Assembly (NCBI RefSeq): GCF_014203325.1
Contig: NZ_JACHIV010000001.1
Span: 3,411,501-3,475,500, forward strand
DNA length: 64,000 bases
DNA from: Saccharopolyspora gloriosae
GTDB taxonomy: Bacteria > Actinomycetota > Actinomycetes > Mycobacteriales > Pseudonocardiaceae
Direction: 5' to 3'
Below are positions 1-8,162 of this stretch, piece by piece. The notes under the pieces were generated by a model. That model was given only the letters and a program-made list of their open reading frames with translations, did not search any database and was not told the DNA's origin. Position numbers and translations under genes: made by a program. Positions within the stretch are counted from its first letter, which is position 1, and every line of letters begins with the position of its first letter.

Positions 1-1
1 C

Positions 2-637
2 TTCGCCCCGGACAACGAGGGCCTGGAGGTGTTCAAGGTCGACGAGAACTCCGACCAGCCCGGTTCGTGGCTGGCCGACGCCGCCACCGGTGAGATCCTC
101 TGGGAGACCGAGCCTTCGGGCGACAACGGCCGCGGCGTCGCCGGGGACATCTGGGCGGACAACCCCGGTGCCGAGTACTGGTCGGCCGCCGACGACCGGC
201 TGCGCGACTCCGCGGGCGCGGAGATCGGTCCCGCTCCCGGTTCGATGAACTTCCTCGTCTGGTGGGATGGCGACGCGACCCGCGAACTGCTCGACGACAC
301 CCGCATCGACAAGTACACCGGCGACGGCGAGCGGCGCCTGGAGGACTTCGAGGGAGTCGCCTCGAACAACGGCACCAAGGCCACCCCCGCGTTGTCCGCT
401 GATCTGATGGGCGACTGGCGCGAGGAGGTCGTCTACCGCACCGAGGACAGCAGCGCGCTGCGGATCTTCAGCACCGCGGAACCGACCGAGCTGAGCCTGC
501 CCGGCCTGATGGAGGACCGGCAGTACCGGCTGGCCGTCGCCTGGCAGAACACCGCCTACAACCAGCCCCCGCACCCGAGCTACGACCTCGGCGATCAGGA
601 CGCCGCCACCCGCAGGGAGTCCGGCCCGCTGCCCTGA
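2..637 (+). CDS. Rhamnogalacturonan lyase, family PL11, C-terminal part
   Basis: The reading frame is open from the window edge, so the 5' end is missing and about 211 residues are visible. The segment has the C-terminal blades of PL11 lyases (YesW/YesX type): DIWADNPGAEYW, a SMNFLVWWDGD stretch and the conserved ending GDWREEVVYRT...YRLAVAWQNTAYNQPPHPSY. Enzymes of this family cut the rhamnose-galacturonate backbone of pectin by beta-elimination and are normally secreted; the signal peptide would lie outside the window. A terminator-like hairpin follows directly, so it is the last gene of its transcript. Family assignment is firm; exo- or endo-action cannot be told from this end. Confidence 0.9.
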   Translation, partial: FAPDNEGLEVFKVDENSDQPGSWLADAATGEILWETEPSGDNGRGVAGDIWADNPGAEYWSAADDRLRDSAGAEIGPAPGSMNFLVWWDGDATRELLDDTRIDKYTGDGERRLEDFEGVASNNGTKATPALSADLMGDWREEVVYRTEDSSALRIFSTAEPTELSLPGLMEDRQYRLAVAWQNTAYNQPPHPSYDLGDQDAATRRESGPLP

Positions 638-643
638 TCCGGA

Positions 644-673
644 GGACACCTCTCGCGGACCGCACAGGTGTCC
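644..673 (+). terminator. Hairpin after the PL11 lyase gene
   Basis: GGACACCT and AGGTGTCC form a perfect 8-bp stem around a 14-base GC-rich loop, starting 7 bases after the lyase stop. There is no T tract, which is common for actinobacterial terminators. It lies between two convergent genes. Confidence 0.5.
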
Positions 674-755
674 CGCGGGCGGGCCGTTCGCCTGCGAGCC
701 GGGGCGAACAGCCCGCTCACCCCGAACACCGCTGCCGCGCAACGGGAATCCCGGT

Positions 756-1358
756 TCAGCTCCGGCGCGGCAGGGTTTCGGCGAAGGCCGCGAGGACATC
801 GGCGAGCACCTGGCCGAACGAGGTCTCTCCCCCGCGCTGGGCGAGTTCGGCGAACGCGAGCTGGGTCAGCGCGAGCAACGACGTCGCCAGCGCCCGCGCC
901 CGCAGATCCCCGGGGGCCCAGCCCTCGCGGCGGCAGATCATGTCGGTCACGAACTCGACGATCCGCTCGACCCGGCCGAGCACCAGGGCGAACACCTTGG
1001 AGTCGGCGGCGATCGCCTTCTCGAACAACCGCCGCTCGTCGCTGACGCCCGGCCGCTCGGAGAGCTCGGCCATGGCGGCGCGGACCGTGATCGTCAGGTC
1101 CTCGTACAGCTCCCCGGTGGGGCCGCCGCCGACGAAGACCTCGATCTCCGGTCCGGAGGGGAGCTCGTCGGGCCCGAGCACGGCGGAGGTCTTGTCCGCC
1201 AGCAGGTTGAACACCGTGCGGCGGCTCAGCTCGGCGGCCTCGGCGAGGTCGTCCATCGTGAAGCCGTCGAACCCGCGCGCGATGACGAGCTCGCACGCCT
1301 TCCGCTGGATGAGCGCGCGACGCTCCAGCAACTTGCACTCCCTGGACATGGAGTGCAT
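756..1358 (-). CDS. TetR-family transcriptional repressor
   Basis: This is a protein of about 200 residues with an N-terminal TetR helix-turn-helix (IARGFDGFTMDDLAEAAELSRRTVFNLLADK). The C-terminal ligand domain has no recognisable specificity. The frame stays open upstream to 1475, but that extension has no family similarity and would run through the operator-like repeats at 1334-1386. The ATG at 1358, or the one at 1349, is therefore the likely start. No ribosome binding site precedes either ATG, so the message may be leaderless. It is divergent from the esterase gene starting at 1445, which is its probable target together with itself. Confidence 0.85.
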   Translation of the reverse strand: MHSMSRECKLLERRALIQRKACELVIARGFDGFTMDDLAEAAELSRRTVFNLLADKTSAVLGPDELPSGPEIEVFVGGGPTGELYEDLTITVRAAMAELSERPGVSDERRLFEKAIAADSKVFALVLGRVERIVEFVTDMICRREGWAPGDLRARALATSLLALTQLAFAELAQRGGETSFGQVLADVLAAFAETLPRRS

Positions 1359-1386
1359 TGTTGCACTGAGGGCTAGCCCAGTGCAA
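1334..1386. promoter_or_regulatory. Array of TGCAC inverted repeats, candidate TetR operator
   Basis: Four TGCAC/GTGCA half-sites occur in 53 bp between the divergent TetR and esterase genes. They form three overlapping inverted repeats: TGCACTC/GAGTGCA (1334-1357), GTGCA-4-TGCAC (1353-1366) and TTGCACTG-10-CAGTGCAA (1361-1386). The array covers the start of the regulator, as expected for autoregulation. Binding by this TetR protein is inferred from position only. Confidence 0.6.
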
Positions 1387-1444
1387 AGGCGCCACGCCGC
1401 GCACGGGCCGCCGCACCGACATCGAGCACGAGAGGCGACGCACG

Positions 1445-2398
1445 TTGAACGCAGCAACACCGGCCCGGATCGCACCGCTGACCTGGCTCACGGCCGCCAC
1501 GGCCAAGTTCGCGCTCCCCGCCCTGATCCGGCCGTTCCGGATCGCCCCCCTCAGCGAGCGCACGATCGACGAACCCGAAGTCGTCCACGTCCCGACCCGG
1601 CACGGACGAGTCCGCTGCTTCGTGCACCGCCCGCACCCGGACGCCCCGCTGGCGCAGGGCCGTCCTCCCGTGCACCTCAACATTCACGGCGGCGGCTTCA
1701 TCATCACCGATCCGCGCCAGGACGATCACCTCGCCACCTACCTCGCGGCCGAGGCCGGCGCGGTCGTGGTGAACATCGACTACAGCACCGCCCCGCAAGT
1801 CCGGTTCCCCGTCGCCGAGGAGCAGTGCTTCGACGTGCTGCGCTGGGTCGCGGACTCCGGCGACGCCCTGGGCTGGGACGGCGAGCGGATCAGCCTCGGC
1901 GGCGGGAGCGCGGGCGGGAAGCTCACCCTCTCGACGCTCCAGCTGGCGCACCGAGCGGGCGCGCCCCCGGTCCGCGCCGCCGCCGTCGTCGTCCCGCTGG
2001 TCGACGCCACGATCCCACCGCAGGACTACACCTCGGCGCTGCCCCGCCCGCAGGTCGGCCCGTGCATCGCCCGCCTGGTCCGGGACACCTACTTCGTCGA
2101 CGCCGAACGCCGCGCGGACCCGCTGGCCTCGCCGCTGCTCGACCCGGACCTCGCGGCGGCGCTGCCCCCGCTGCTGGTGATCAGCGCGGAGCACGACACG
2201 CTCACCCCGCAGATCGAGCGCTTCGTCGACCGCGTCACGGCGGAAGGCGCACCGGTCACGCACCGCGGCTTCGAGGGACGCGACCACGGCTTCGCCGCCC
2301 AGCGCTCCACCGGCGCCGCGGTCCTGCGCGAGTGCGCCGACCTGATCGCCGACCACCTCCGCACCCACCTCGCCCGCACCACCCCGAACCCGACCTGA
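1445..2398 (+). CDS. Alpha/beta hydrolase, HSL/acetyl-esterase family
   Basis: A 317-residue serine esterase of the hormone-sensitive-lipase type. It has the oxyanion-hole motif HGGGF near residue 80, the nucleophile motif GGSAGG near residue 155 (Ser in GxSxG), an acid residue in EHDTLTPQ and the catalytic His in RDHGF. The start is a TTG at 1445 with AGAGG nine bases upstream. Proteins of this family hydrolyse short-chain carboxyl esters in the cytoplasm. It is divergent from the TetR gene at 756-1358 and probably repressed by it; the substrate is unknown. Confidence 0.88.
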   Translation: MNAATPARIAPLTWLTAATAKFALPALIRPFRIAPLSERTIDEPEVVHVPTRHGRVRCFVHRPHPDAPLAQGRPPVHLNIHGGGFIITDPRQDDHLATYLAAEAGAVVVNIDYSTAPQVRFPVAEEQCFDVLRWVADSGDALGWDGERISLGGGSAGGKLTLSTLQLAHRAGAPPVRAAAVVVPLVDATIPPQDYTSALPRPQVGPCIARLVRDTYFVDAERRADPLASPLLDPDLAAALPPLLVISAEHDTLTPQIERFVDRVTAEGAPVTHRGFEGRDHGFAAQRSTGAAVLRECADLIADHLRTHLARTTPNPT

Positions 2399-2592
2399 TC
2401 GACGCGGCGGGTGCACACACCGACATCCGGCGCGGATTTCCGGACCGCAACGGCGAATTCGGCGAATCGAGGACGGTCGCACGACCCGATCGGCCGAGAT
2501 GGCCCGCGTTCGCGCAGGAATGATTACCGAATCCCCCTCCAGCAGGACGCCCGGAACCTTTCCGGATCACTCTGATCGCTCATTGACCAGCG

Positions 2593-2615
2593 TGAACGGC
2601 GAATGGTTCCGTTCA
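2593..2615. promoter_or_regulatory. Inverted repeat upstream of the fulvocin-like gene
   Basis: TGAACGG and CCGTTCA form a perfect 7-bp inverted repeat with a 9-base spacer, ending 45 bases before the ATG at 2661. A TTGACC hexamer, possibly a -35 box, lies just upstream at 2583-2588. The repeat could be an operator for the bacteriocin-like gene; no cognate regulator is evident. The rest of 2399-2660 shows nothing recognisable. Confidence 0.35.
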
Positions 2616-2660
2616 AACAGGTAATCGCCGCAATCGACGCGCGCGACATGGGGGGATTCG

Positions 2661-3572
2661 ATGCAGAACTCCGACGACCGCTGGGTGCTGGCCTTCGACG
2701 GCTCGTGCCGACTCTGCCGGACCACTTCCCGAGCCGTGGCCGATGTCTGCGGTGACGCGCTGGAAGTCATCCCGCTGGCGCGCGCGGACGTGCGGGAGTG
2801 GCGCGAGCGGGCGCTCGGGGCGAATCCGCCGTGGGCACCCACGCTGATCCGCGTGCGCTCCGACGGGGTGGACGCCTGGACCGGGATGTCGCTGGGGCTC
2901 AACCTGGTCCGGCACCTGGGAGCGCGCGCCACGCTGGCCGTGCTCGGTGCGCTGGGCCGGACGCGCCGCGGCACGCGCCGCGTCCGGCTCGGCGGCCTGC
3001 CGCTGATCGCCGGTCTCGCGGTCGCGGCCGGTCTGCTGAGGTTCCGGCCGCGCGGCGGTGACGGCGACGATCCGGACGCCTGGGTGGCGGCCAACCGGGA
3101 CCGGCTCCCGCAGTCCTACGCGGCGGTCGTCGAGCATCCGATGGCCTACCGGAAGGCGATCTTCAACGCCTCGTCGGCGGCGGTCAAGGGCCGCCTGTGG
3201 GTGGAGCACCTCGAGCAGTACGGCGCGCAGCACCCCGAGCTCTCGGAGCACCAGCAGCGGACGCTGCGGCGTGCCGCGGACGTGCTCGGGGACGAGTCGC
3301 TGCACGCGCAGCCGTCGCCGCCCGAGCTGGACCGCGTGCTGGAGGACCTGCGGATCGACGTGACCGCCGCCTTCGGCGGGGAAACCCAGGCGCTCATCGC
3401 GACCCTCGGTCCGCCGGATCACGGCACCGCCAGGAAGACGGATTGCCAGTGCAGCACCAAGAGCGACTACTGCTGGATGGGGTGCGTCGACAGCGACGGC
3501 GGCTGCCGCGAGGTCTCCGGATGCGGGTCCGGCTGGGCCTACACCTGCAACGGGTGGTGCGAAGGCCCCTGA
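2661..3572 (+). CDS. DCC-type thiol oxidoreductase fused to a fulvocin-C-like bacteriocin core
   Basis: A 303-residue protein with three parts. Residues 1-95 resemble the DCC (DUF393) thiol-disulfide oxidoreductase family, with the redox motif DGSCRLC at 13-19. Residues 115-260 contain one hydrophobic stretch and a helical region with PMAYRKAIF and LWVEHLEQY, as in the leader part of fulvocin-C-related proteins. The last 43 residues hold 8 cysteines in the order CxC, SDYC, GC, GC, GCG-GW, C, C. This closely parallels the 45-residue, four-disulfide fulvocin C of Myxococcus fulvus as I recall it. The likely reading is a precursor carrying its own oxidase domain. The ATG has a GGGGG ribosome site. 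No protease, exporter or immunity gene is adjacent. Confidence 0.75.
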   Translation: MQNSDDRWVLAFDGSCRLCRTTSRAVADVCGDALEVIPLARADVREWRERALGANPPWAPTLIRVRSDGVDAWTGMSLGLNLVRHLGARATLAVLGALGRTRRGTRRVRLGGLPLIAGLAVAAGLLRFRPRGGDGDDPDAWVAANRDRLPQSYAAVVEHPMAYRKAIFNASSAAVKGRLWVEHLEQYGAQHPELSEHQQRTLRRAADVLGDESLHAQPSPPELDRVLEDLRIDVTAAFGGETQALIATLGPPDHGTARKTDCQCSTKSDYCWMGCVDSDGGCREVSGCGSGWAYTCNGWCEGP

Positions 3573-3589
3573 TCCGAGCGAACCCGCGG

Positions 3590-4024
3590 TCAAGTGTCGG
3601 GAAAAGCGATGCCGCGCAGGGTTTCGCGGAGTTCGTGCAGGAGTTCCGGTGGCAGGTGGGCGAAGTGGGCGGCTTGCGCTTCGTCGATTCGCCGGCGGGC
3701 CTCGTCGCGGAGGCGGTGGCCGTCGTCGGTCGCGGTGATCCGCTTGTTCCGGCGGTCGGCGGGGTCGGGGCGGCGGGTCACGAGGTCGCGGTCCTCCAGC
3801 TCGTCGACGAGCGCCACGATCTGGCTCGGGTCCAGGCCGACGAGGTCCGCCAGCCGCCGCTGGGTCACTCCTCCCGAGCCCTCCGCGACGAAGGACAGCA
3901 CGGAGTAGGAGCGCACTCGCAGGCCCAGCGGGGACAGCGCTGCGCTCGCGAGCTTCGCGACCACTCCGCTGGCGCGGGACAGCAGGAAACCCAGGTCTTC
4001 GGCGAACGGCTCGGGCCTCTCCAC
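3590..4024 (-). CDS. MarR-family transcriptional regulator
   Basis: A winged-helix MarR protein of about 144 residues, with LADLVGLDPSQIVALVDELEDRDLVTRRPDPADRR covering the recognition helix and wing. The frame could be opened at a TTG at 4063, but that start lies inside the perfect inverted repeat at 4047-4067. The GTG at 4024 (MERPEPFAEDLGF) fits the family better. No ribosome site is visible, so the start may be leaderless. It is divergent from the amidohydrolase gene at 4120, which is its likely target; the effector is unknown. Confidence 0.83.
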   Translation of the reverse strand: MERPEPFAEDLGFLLSRASGVVAKLASAALSPLGLRVRSYSVLSFVAEGSGGVTQRRLADLVGLDPSQIVALVDELEDRDLVTRRPDPADRRNKRITATDDGHRLRDEARRRIDEAQAAHFAHLPPELLHELRETLRGIAFPDT

Positions 4025-4046
4025 ATCCGGACAGTAGCAGTCTTCA

Positions 4047-4067
4047 ACCGTTGAACTCCTCAACGGT
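4047..4067. promoter_or_regulatory. Perfect inverted repeat, candidate MarR operator
   Basis: ACCGTTGA-ACTCC-TCAACGGT is a perfect 8-bp inverted repeat with a 5-base spacer between the divergent MarR and amidohydrolase genes. Size and position are typical for a MarR dimer site controlling both genes. Confidence 0.65.
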
Positions 4068-4119
4068 ATGTGGTTGCCTACGGTCCGGACGCGGTGAGTT
4101 CCCGAGGGGCGGCGACACG

Positions 4120-5007
4120 ATGAGCAGGTACGAGTACGGCATCGACTTCGACGGGATCACCGCGCTCGACTTCCACGCGCACATCGAGATCGACTCCCAC
4201 GGGAACCGGTCGCTCGACGACGACCTGATGGCGGCCTCGGAGCGGTACTTCAAATCCGGCGCGGAACGCACGCCGTCGCTGGACGCCGTGGCCGAGCACT
4301 ACCGCGAGCGGGGCATGGCCGCGGTCGTGTTCACCGTCGACTGCGCCGCCGCGACCGGGCACCCCGCCAATTCGATCGAGGAGATCGCCGACGGCGCCGC
4401 GCGGCACAACGACGTGCTCATCCCGTTCGGCTCCGTCGACCCCTGGCAGGGCAAGGCCGCCGTCGACCGCGCCCGCAGGCTCGTCGGCGAGCACGGGGTG
4501 AAGGGCTTCAAGTTCCACCCCAGCCTGCAGGCGTTCGAGCCGAACGATCCGCGGTTCCACCCGCTGTACGCGGCGATCGCCGAACTCGGGGTGCCCGCGC
4601 TGTTCCACACCGGGCAGACCGGGATCGGCGCCGGGATGCCCGGCGGGCACGGCATCAAGCTGCGCTACTCCGACCCGATGCTGCTCGACGACGTTGCGGC
4701 CGACTTCCCCGAGCTCACCATCGTGCTGGCGCACCCGTCGGTGCCGTGGCAGGACGAGGCGATCTCCATCGCCTCGCACAAGTCCAACGTCCACATCGAC
4801 CTGTCGGGGTGGTCGCCGAAGTACTTCCCGCCGCAGCTGGTGCGCGCGGCGAATTCGGTGCTGCGGCACAAGGTGCTGTTCGGATCGGACTTCCCCGTGA
4901 TCCAGCCCGATCGGTGGCTGCGCGACTTCGACCGGCTGGAGATCAAGGACGAGGTCCGGCCGTTGATCTTCAAGGAAAACGCACTCAAGGTCCTCGGCAT
5001 CCGATGA
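4120..5007 (+). CDS. Amidohydrolase-2 family metal-dependent hydrolase or decarboxylase
   Basis: A protein of about 295 residues with the TIM-barrel amidohydrolase-2 fold (gamma-resorcylate/ACMSD-like). Visible features are the metal motif in DFHAHIEID, FKFHPSLQAF, a LFHTGQTG strand, LAHPSVPW and the terminal FGSDFPVIQP with the conserved Asp. Members act on aromatic or hydroxylated acids; the substrate here is not evident. The ATG at 4120 has AGGGGCGG upstream. The frame is open to 4051, but that extension crosses the MarR operator. Probably controlled by the divergent MarR protein. Confidence 0.85.
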   Translation: MSRYEYGIDFDGITALDFHAHIEIDSHGNRSLDDDLMAASERYFKSGAERTPSLDAVAEHYRERGMAAVVFTVDCAAATGHPANSIEEIADGAARHNDVLIPFGSVDPWQGKAAVDRARRLVGEHGVKGFKFHPSLQAFEPNDPRFHPLYAAIAELGVPALFHTGQTGIGAGMPGGHGIKLRYSDPMLLDDVAADFPELTIVLAHPSVPWQDEAISIASHKSNVHIDLSGWSPKYFPPQLVRAANSVLRHKVLFGSDFPVIQPDRWLRDFDRLEIKDEVRPLIFKENALKVLGIR

Positions 5008-5034
5008 CCCCTCAACGGGTCCTCGCAGAATGGC

Positions 5035-5195
5035 GATCGTTGTCCTGTCAGTGGCGGAGCCGCTGAGCAGTGACCACCAACGCAGATCGACCACCCGCGG
5101 GTTCTCAGCGGTTTCCTCGCGAGGACGGCTTTTTCCCTCGTGGCGGAGCCACTCGGGAAAAAGATCCCGCAGCGAGGAAGCCGCTGAGGTTCCGC
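5035..5195. repeat. Bipartite intergenic repeat, copy 1
   Basis: Two segments here recur in the spacer at 18193-18307. Segment A (32 bases, 5035-5066, ending GTGGCGGAGCCGCTGA) and segment B (26 bases, 5170-5195, starting CAGCGAGGAAGCCGCTGA) are identical in both copies. They lie 103 bases apart here and 57 in the other copy. Inside this copy an inverted version of the B motif (CAGCGGTTTCCTCG) occurs at 5106-5119. The element fills the spacer between two convergent genes. Confidence 0.75.
5130..5162. terminator. Bidirectional terminator-like hairpin
   Basis: TTTTTCCC and GGGAAAAA flank a GTGGC-GGA-GCCAC core, giving a long near-perfect stem with A and T runs on its two sides. It could stop transcription from both the amidohydrolase gene and the opposite btuF-like gene. 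It is embedded in the bipartite repeat. Confidence 0.7.
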
Positions 5196-5232
5196 CGCCC
5201 GCCCCCTACGCAGGTCGCTCGGAGAGGCCCCC

Positions 5233-6273
5233 TCAGGACCCGACGCGATCGTCGAACCGGGGCGTGATCGACGACGGCGGTACGAGGCTCCACCGCTCCA
5301 ATTCCTTGCGAACCTGCTCGGCGGCGTCGATGTTGAGCGGCCCGGAGGTCCACAGCGCGTAGGGCAGGTTGACGAACCGCTGCTCGGTGATCGCGCGCAG
5401 GCGGTTGATGCCCGGACGCGCCTGCAGCATCGCCACCTTCTCCTGGAAGCTCTGCGGCGGGTAGTCCACGAACACGAACGCGTCGGGATCCGCCGCCGCG
5501 ACGCGTTCCCAGGAGACCTTCGTCCAGGTGTCCCGGACGTCGTCCAGCGCGTTGCGCCCGCCCGCGGCGTCGACGATCGCCTGCGGCCCGCCGAGGTTGC
5601 CGCTGGAGAACACGGTGTCGCTGGCGCTGTCGAAGACGAAGATCGTCGGCGGTTCCGGCGCCTGCGGGGCGGCCCGCAGCGCGTCGAGCCGGCTCCGCAG
5701 GTCGGCGGTGACCTGCTCGGCCTGGGCCGTGTGCCCGGTGATGGTGCCGAGGTTGGTCAGGTCCTCGTGCAGCGCCCGCCACGGCTCGACGATGCCGCGC
5801 GCGGAGCCGCCGCCCGGTTGCCGGCAGCTCTCGGTGAGCACGTACGGCGCGATGCCCAGCTTGCGCAGGCCGTCGGGGGTGAGCTGGTTCGCTTCGCTGT
5901 AGCCGTAGTTCCAGCCCGCCACCACGACGTCGGGGCGGTGGGCGAGGACCGTCTCGCGCGTGGGCTTCTCGGGTGCGCCGATCCGCAACGAGTCCACCAC
6001 GGGGCCGTAGTGGCGGCGCAGCACGTCGACGTCCTGCTGCATGCTCGACACGGCCGCGATCCGCTGCTCGGCGCCCAGCGCGAGCGCCATCGAGATCATG
6101 TTGCCGTCGTTGATGAACAGGCGTTGCGCCGGGGCGGGGAACTCCGCGGGCGAGCCGCAGTTGGTGACGGTGACCGAAGCCGTGCCCTGCGGCGTTCCCG
6201 GCGCGTGCGCGCCGCAGGAAGCCAGCAGGGTGACCGCGGTGACCGAGATCAGCGCCTGGATGCGTCGTCGCAT
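5233..6273 (-). CDS. btuF: Cobalamin-type ABC transporter substrate-binding lipoprotein
   Basis: A 346-residue class III binding protein. It has an N-terminal signal with a lipobox (LLASC, acceptor Cys20), then the two lobes of a BtuF/FepB-like fold: FINDGNMISMALALGAEQRI, RPDVVVAGW, FVFDSASDTVFSSG and DPDAFVFVDYP. The ATG at 6273 lies inside the end of the ATPase gene (25-base overlap), so translation is coupled. Without context it would be called a siderophore/cobalamin binding protein. The riboswitch upstream of the operon makes cobalamin the favoured ligand. Confidence 0.82.
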   Translation of the reverse strand: MRRRIQALISVTAVTLLASCGAHAPGTPQGTASVTVTNCGSPAEFPAPAQRLFINDGNMISMALALGAEQRIAAVSSMQQDVDVLRRHYGPVVDSLRIGAPEKPTRETVLAHRPDVVVAGWNYGYSEANQLTPDGLRKLGIAPYVLTESCRQPGGGSARGIVEPWRALHEDLTNLGTITGHTAQAEQVTADLRSRLDALRAAPQAPEPPTIFVFDSASDTVFSSGNLGGPQAIVDAAGGRNALDDVRDTWTKVSWERVAAADPDAFVFVDYPPQSFQEKVAMLQARPGINRLRAITEQRFVNLPYALWTSGPLNIDAAEQVRKELERWSLVPPSSITPRFDDRVGS

Positions 6274-7052
6274 GAATCGTCCTCGATATCGCCGATGAGC
6301 AGGTGGGGCTTGCCGGTGCGCGGGTGCGTCACGGGGGTCGCCTCGACGCCGAACACGGCGCGCACGACCTCGGGGGTCAACGCCTCGTCCGGCGCGGTGG
6401 CGGGCCCGGCGGTTCCCCCGTGCAGCACCAGGATCCGGTCGCAGGTGGCCGCGGCGAGGCTCAGGTCGTGCAGGCTCAACACGCAGGTCCGGCCCGAGCC
6501 GCGGACCAAGCGCAGCAGCTGCAGGCGGTGGTGCACGTCGAGGTGGTTGGTCGGTTCGTCGAGCAGCAGCAGCGGGGTGCGCTGGGCGAACCCGCGGGCC
6601 AGCAGCACCCGGCGGCGTTCCCCGCCGGAGAGCCGATCCACCGGCCGGTCCTCGAAGCCGGCCAGGTCCACCGAGCGCAGCGCGGCGGCCACGGCCGCGC
6701 GTTCCGCGTCGCCGCCACCGGACCAGGGCGCGCGGTAGGGCGTGGTGCCGAGCGCGACGAACTCGCCGACCAGGAAATCGGCGGGCAGGTCCTCCTCCTG
6801 CGGAACGAGGGCCACCCGCTGAGCGCGCTGCCGCGCCGTGAGCCGGTCCAGCCGCACGCCGTCCACCAGCACTTCTCCCCCGGCTGGCCGCAGGATTCCG
6901 GCGAGCGCTCGCAGCAGGGTCGATTTGCCCGAGCCGTTCGGGCCGACGACGCCGATGGTCTCTCCGGGCTCCGCGGTCAGGGACACGTCGGTGAGCACGG
7001 TGCGGCGGCCCAGCGAGCACCGCAGCCCGTCCGCCCGCAGCGGCGCGCTCAC
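6249..7052 (-). CDS. btuD: ABC transporter ATPase of the BtuD/FecE type
   Basis: A 267-residue ATPase with Walker A GPNGSGKST, signature LSGGERRRV, Walker B LLLLDEPTNHLD and the switch His in SLHDLSLA. The GTG start at 7052 overlaps the permease stop codon (GTGA), so the two are coupled. A long upstream extension of the frame is only a shadow of the permease gene. It energises import of the ligand delivered by the lipoprotein encoded downstream. Confidence 0.9.
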   Translation of the reverse strand: MSAPLRADGLRCSLGRRTVLTDVSLTAEPGETIGVVGPNGSGKSTLLRALAGILRPAGGEVLVDGVRLDRLTARQRAQRVALVPQEEDLPADFLVGEFVALGTTPYRAPWSGGGDAERAAVAAALRSVDLAGFEDRPVDRLSGGERRRVLLARGFAQRTPLLLLDEPTNHLDVHHRLQLLRLVRGSGRTCVLSLHDLSLAAATCDRILVLHGGTAGPATAPDEALTPEVVRAVFGVEATPVTHPRTGKPHLLIGDIEDDSCDDASRR

Positions 7053-8146
7053 GACGCTCCGCCGTAGGAGTAGCGGCGCCGCCCCAGCAGGATCAGGAAC
7101 ACCGGGGCGCCGATCAGGCCGGAGACCACGCTGAGCGGAATCTCGGTGGGGCGCACCAGAACCCGGGTCGCGACGTCCACCCACAGCAGGAACACGGCCC
7201 CGGCCAACGCCGCCACCGGCAGCAGCGCGCGGTGGCGCGCGCCGACGATCAGCCGCGCCACGTGCGGCACCACGAGGCCGACGAATCCGATGCCGCCGGA
7301 GACCGCGACCAGCACGCCGACCAGGACGGTGAGCGTGGCGAACAGGGCGATCCGCAGGCCCCGGACCGGAACTCCCAACGCCGCCGCGGTGTCCGGCCCG
7401 GTGGCGAGGGCGTCGAGCCAGCCGCTCCCGGCCAGCAGCGCGATCCCGGCCGCCAGCACCACGCCCGCCGGGAGGGCCAGCTGCGCCCACTCCGCCCCGG
7501 CGAGGCTTCCCAGCAGCCAGAACAGCACGGACTGCGCCGCCGCCGGGTCGGCGCTGCGGAACACCAGGAAGCTCGCGATGGACGAGAACGCCGACCCGAG
7601 CACCGTGCCGATCAGCACCAGCCGCAGCGGGGTCAGCCCGCCTTGCGCGAGTGCGATGGCGAACACCAGCAGCGACGAGCACAACGCACCGGTCAGCGCG
7701 CCCGCCGACAACGCCCACGTCCCTGCCCCGGCGAACAGCCCGGTCGTGATCACGGCGGTGGCCCCCACGCCCGCGCCGGACGACACGCCCAGCAGGTAGG
7801 GGTCGGCCAGCGGGTTGCGCACCAGCGTCTGCATCGCCGCACCGGCCAGCGCCAGTCCCGCGCCGACGACGACGGCGAGCAGCGCGCGCGGCAGCCGCAG
7901 GTTCCAGACGATGGTGTCGTAGACCAGATCGGGCGGCGCGGTGCCGGTGAGCCTGCTGAGCAGCACTTCGGCCACCTGCACCGGCGGGAGCGATTCGGCG
8001 CCGAACGCCGCCGAAAGCCCGATGCTCACCGGCAGCAGCGCCACCAGCAGCAACGTGATCAGGGGTGTGCGCAGGCGGCGAGGCGCGGGCGCCGCGGCCT
8101 TCCCCTGCGCGCTCTCCCGCCGGACGGGAACGAGACGTGGCGGCAC
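7049..8146 (-). CDS. btuC: ABC transporter permease of the FecCD/BtuC family
   Basis: A 365-residue permease with about ten membrane segments and the family motifs RLPRALLAVVVGAGLALAG, NPLADPYLLGVSSGAG and GGIGFVGLVVPHVARL. The GTG at 8146 has an excellent ribosome site, GGAGGG eight bases upstream. It is the first gene of a three-gene operon (permease, ATPase, binding protein) transcribed behind a cobalamin-riboswitch-like leader. Probable function is vitamin B12 import; corrinoid precursors or siderophores remain possible. Confidence 0.87.
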   Translation of the reverse strand: MPPRLVPVRRESAQGKAAAPAPRRLRTPLITLLLVALLPVSIGLSAAFGAESLPPVQVAEVLLSRLTGTAPPDLVYDTIVWNLRLPRALLAVVVGAGLALAGAAMQTLVRNPLADPYLLGVSSGAGVGATAVITTGLFAGAGTWALSAGALTGALCSSLLVFAIALAQGGLTPLRLVLIGTVLGSAFSSIASFLVFRSADPAAAQSVLFWLLGSLAGAEWAQLALPAGVVLAAGIALLAGSGWLDALATGPDTAAALGVPVRGLRIALFATLTVLVGVLVAVSGGIGFVGLVVPHVARLIVGARHRALLPVAALAGAVFLLWVDVATRVLVRPTEIPLSVVSGLIGAPVFLILLGRRRYSYGGAS

Positions 8147-8162
8147 TGCGACGACCCTCCTC

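Noticed and set aside
595-1683. Long minus-strand open frame of 362 codons
   Set aside because: It is out of frame with the TetR gene and opposite to the esterase. It is a high-GC shadow with Arg/Ala-rich, family-less translation.
2609-3593. 326-codon minus-strand frame opposite the fulvocin-like gene
   Set aside because: It is a shadow; the plus-strand frame has the redox motif, the ordered cysteines and a ribosome site.
6274-7020. N-terminal extension of the btuF-like frame
   Set aside because: The extension is the antisense-like shadow of the ATPase gene in another frame. The signal peptide and lipobox fix the start at 6273.
7053-7718. Extension of the ATPase frame upstream of 7052
   Set aside because: It overlaps the permease gene and has low-complexity sequence. 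The GTGA overlap marks the real start.
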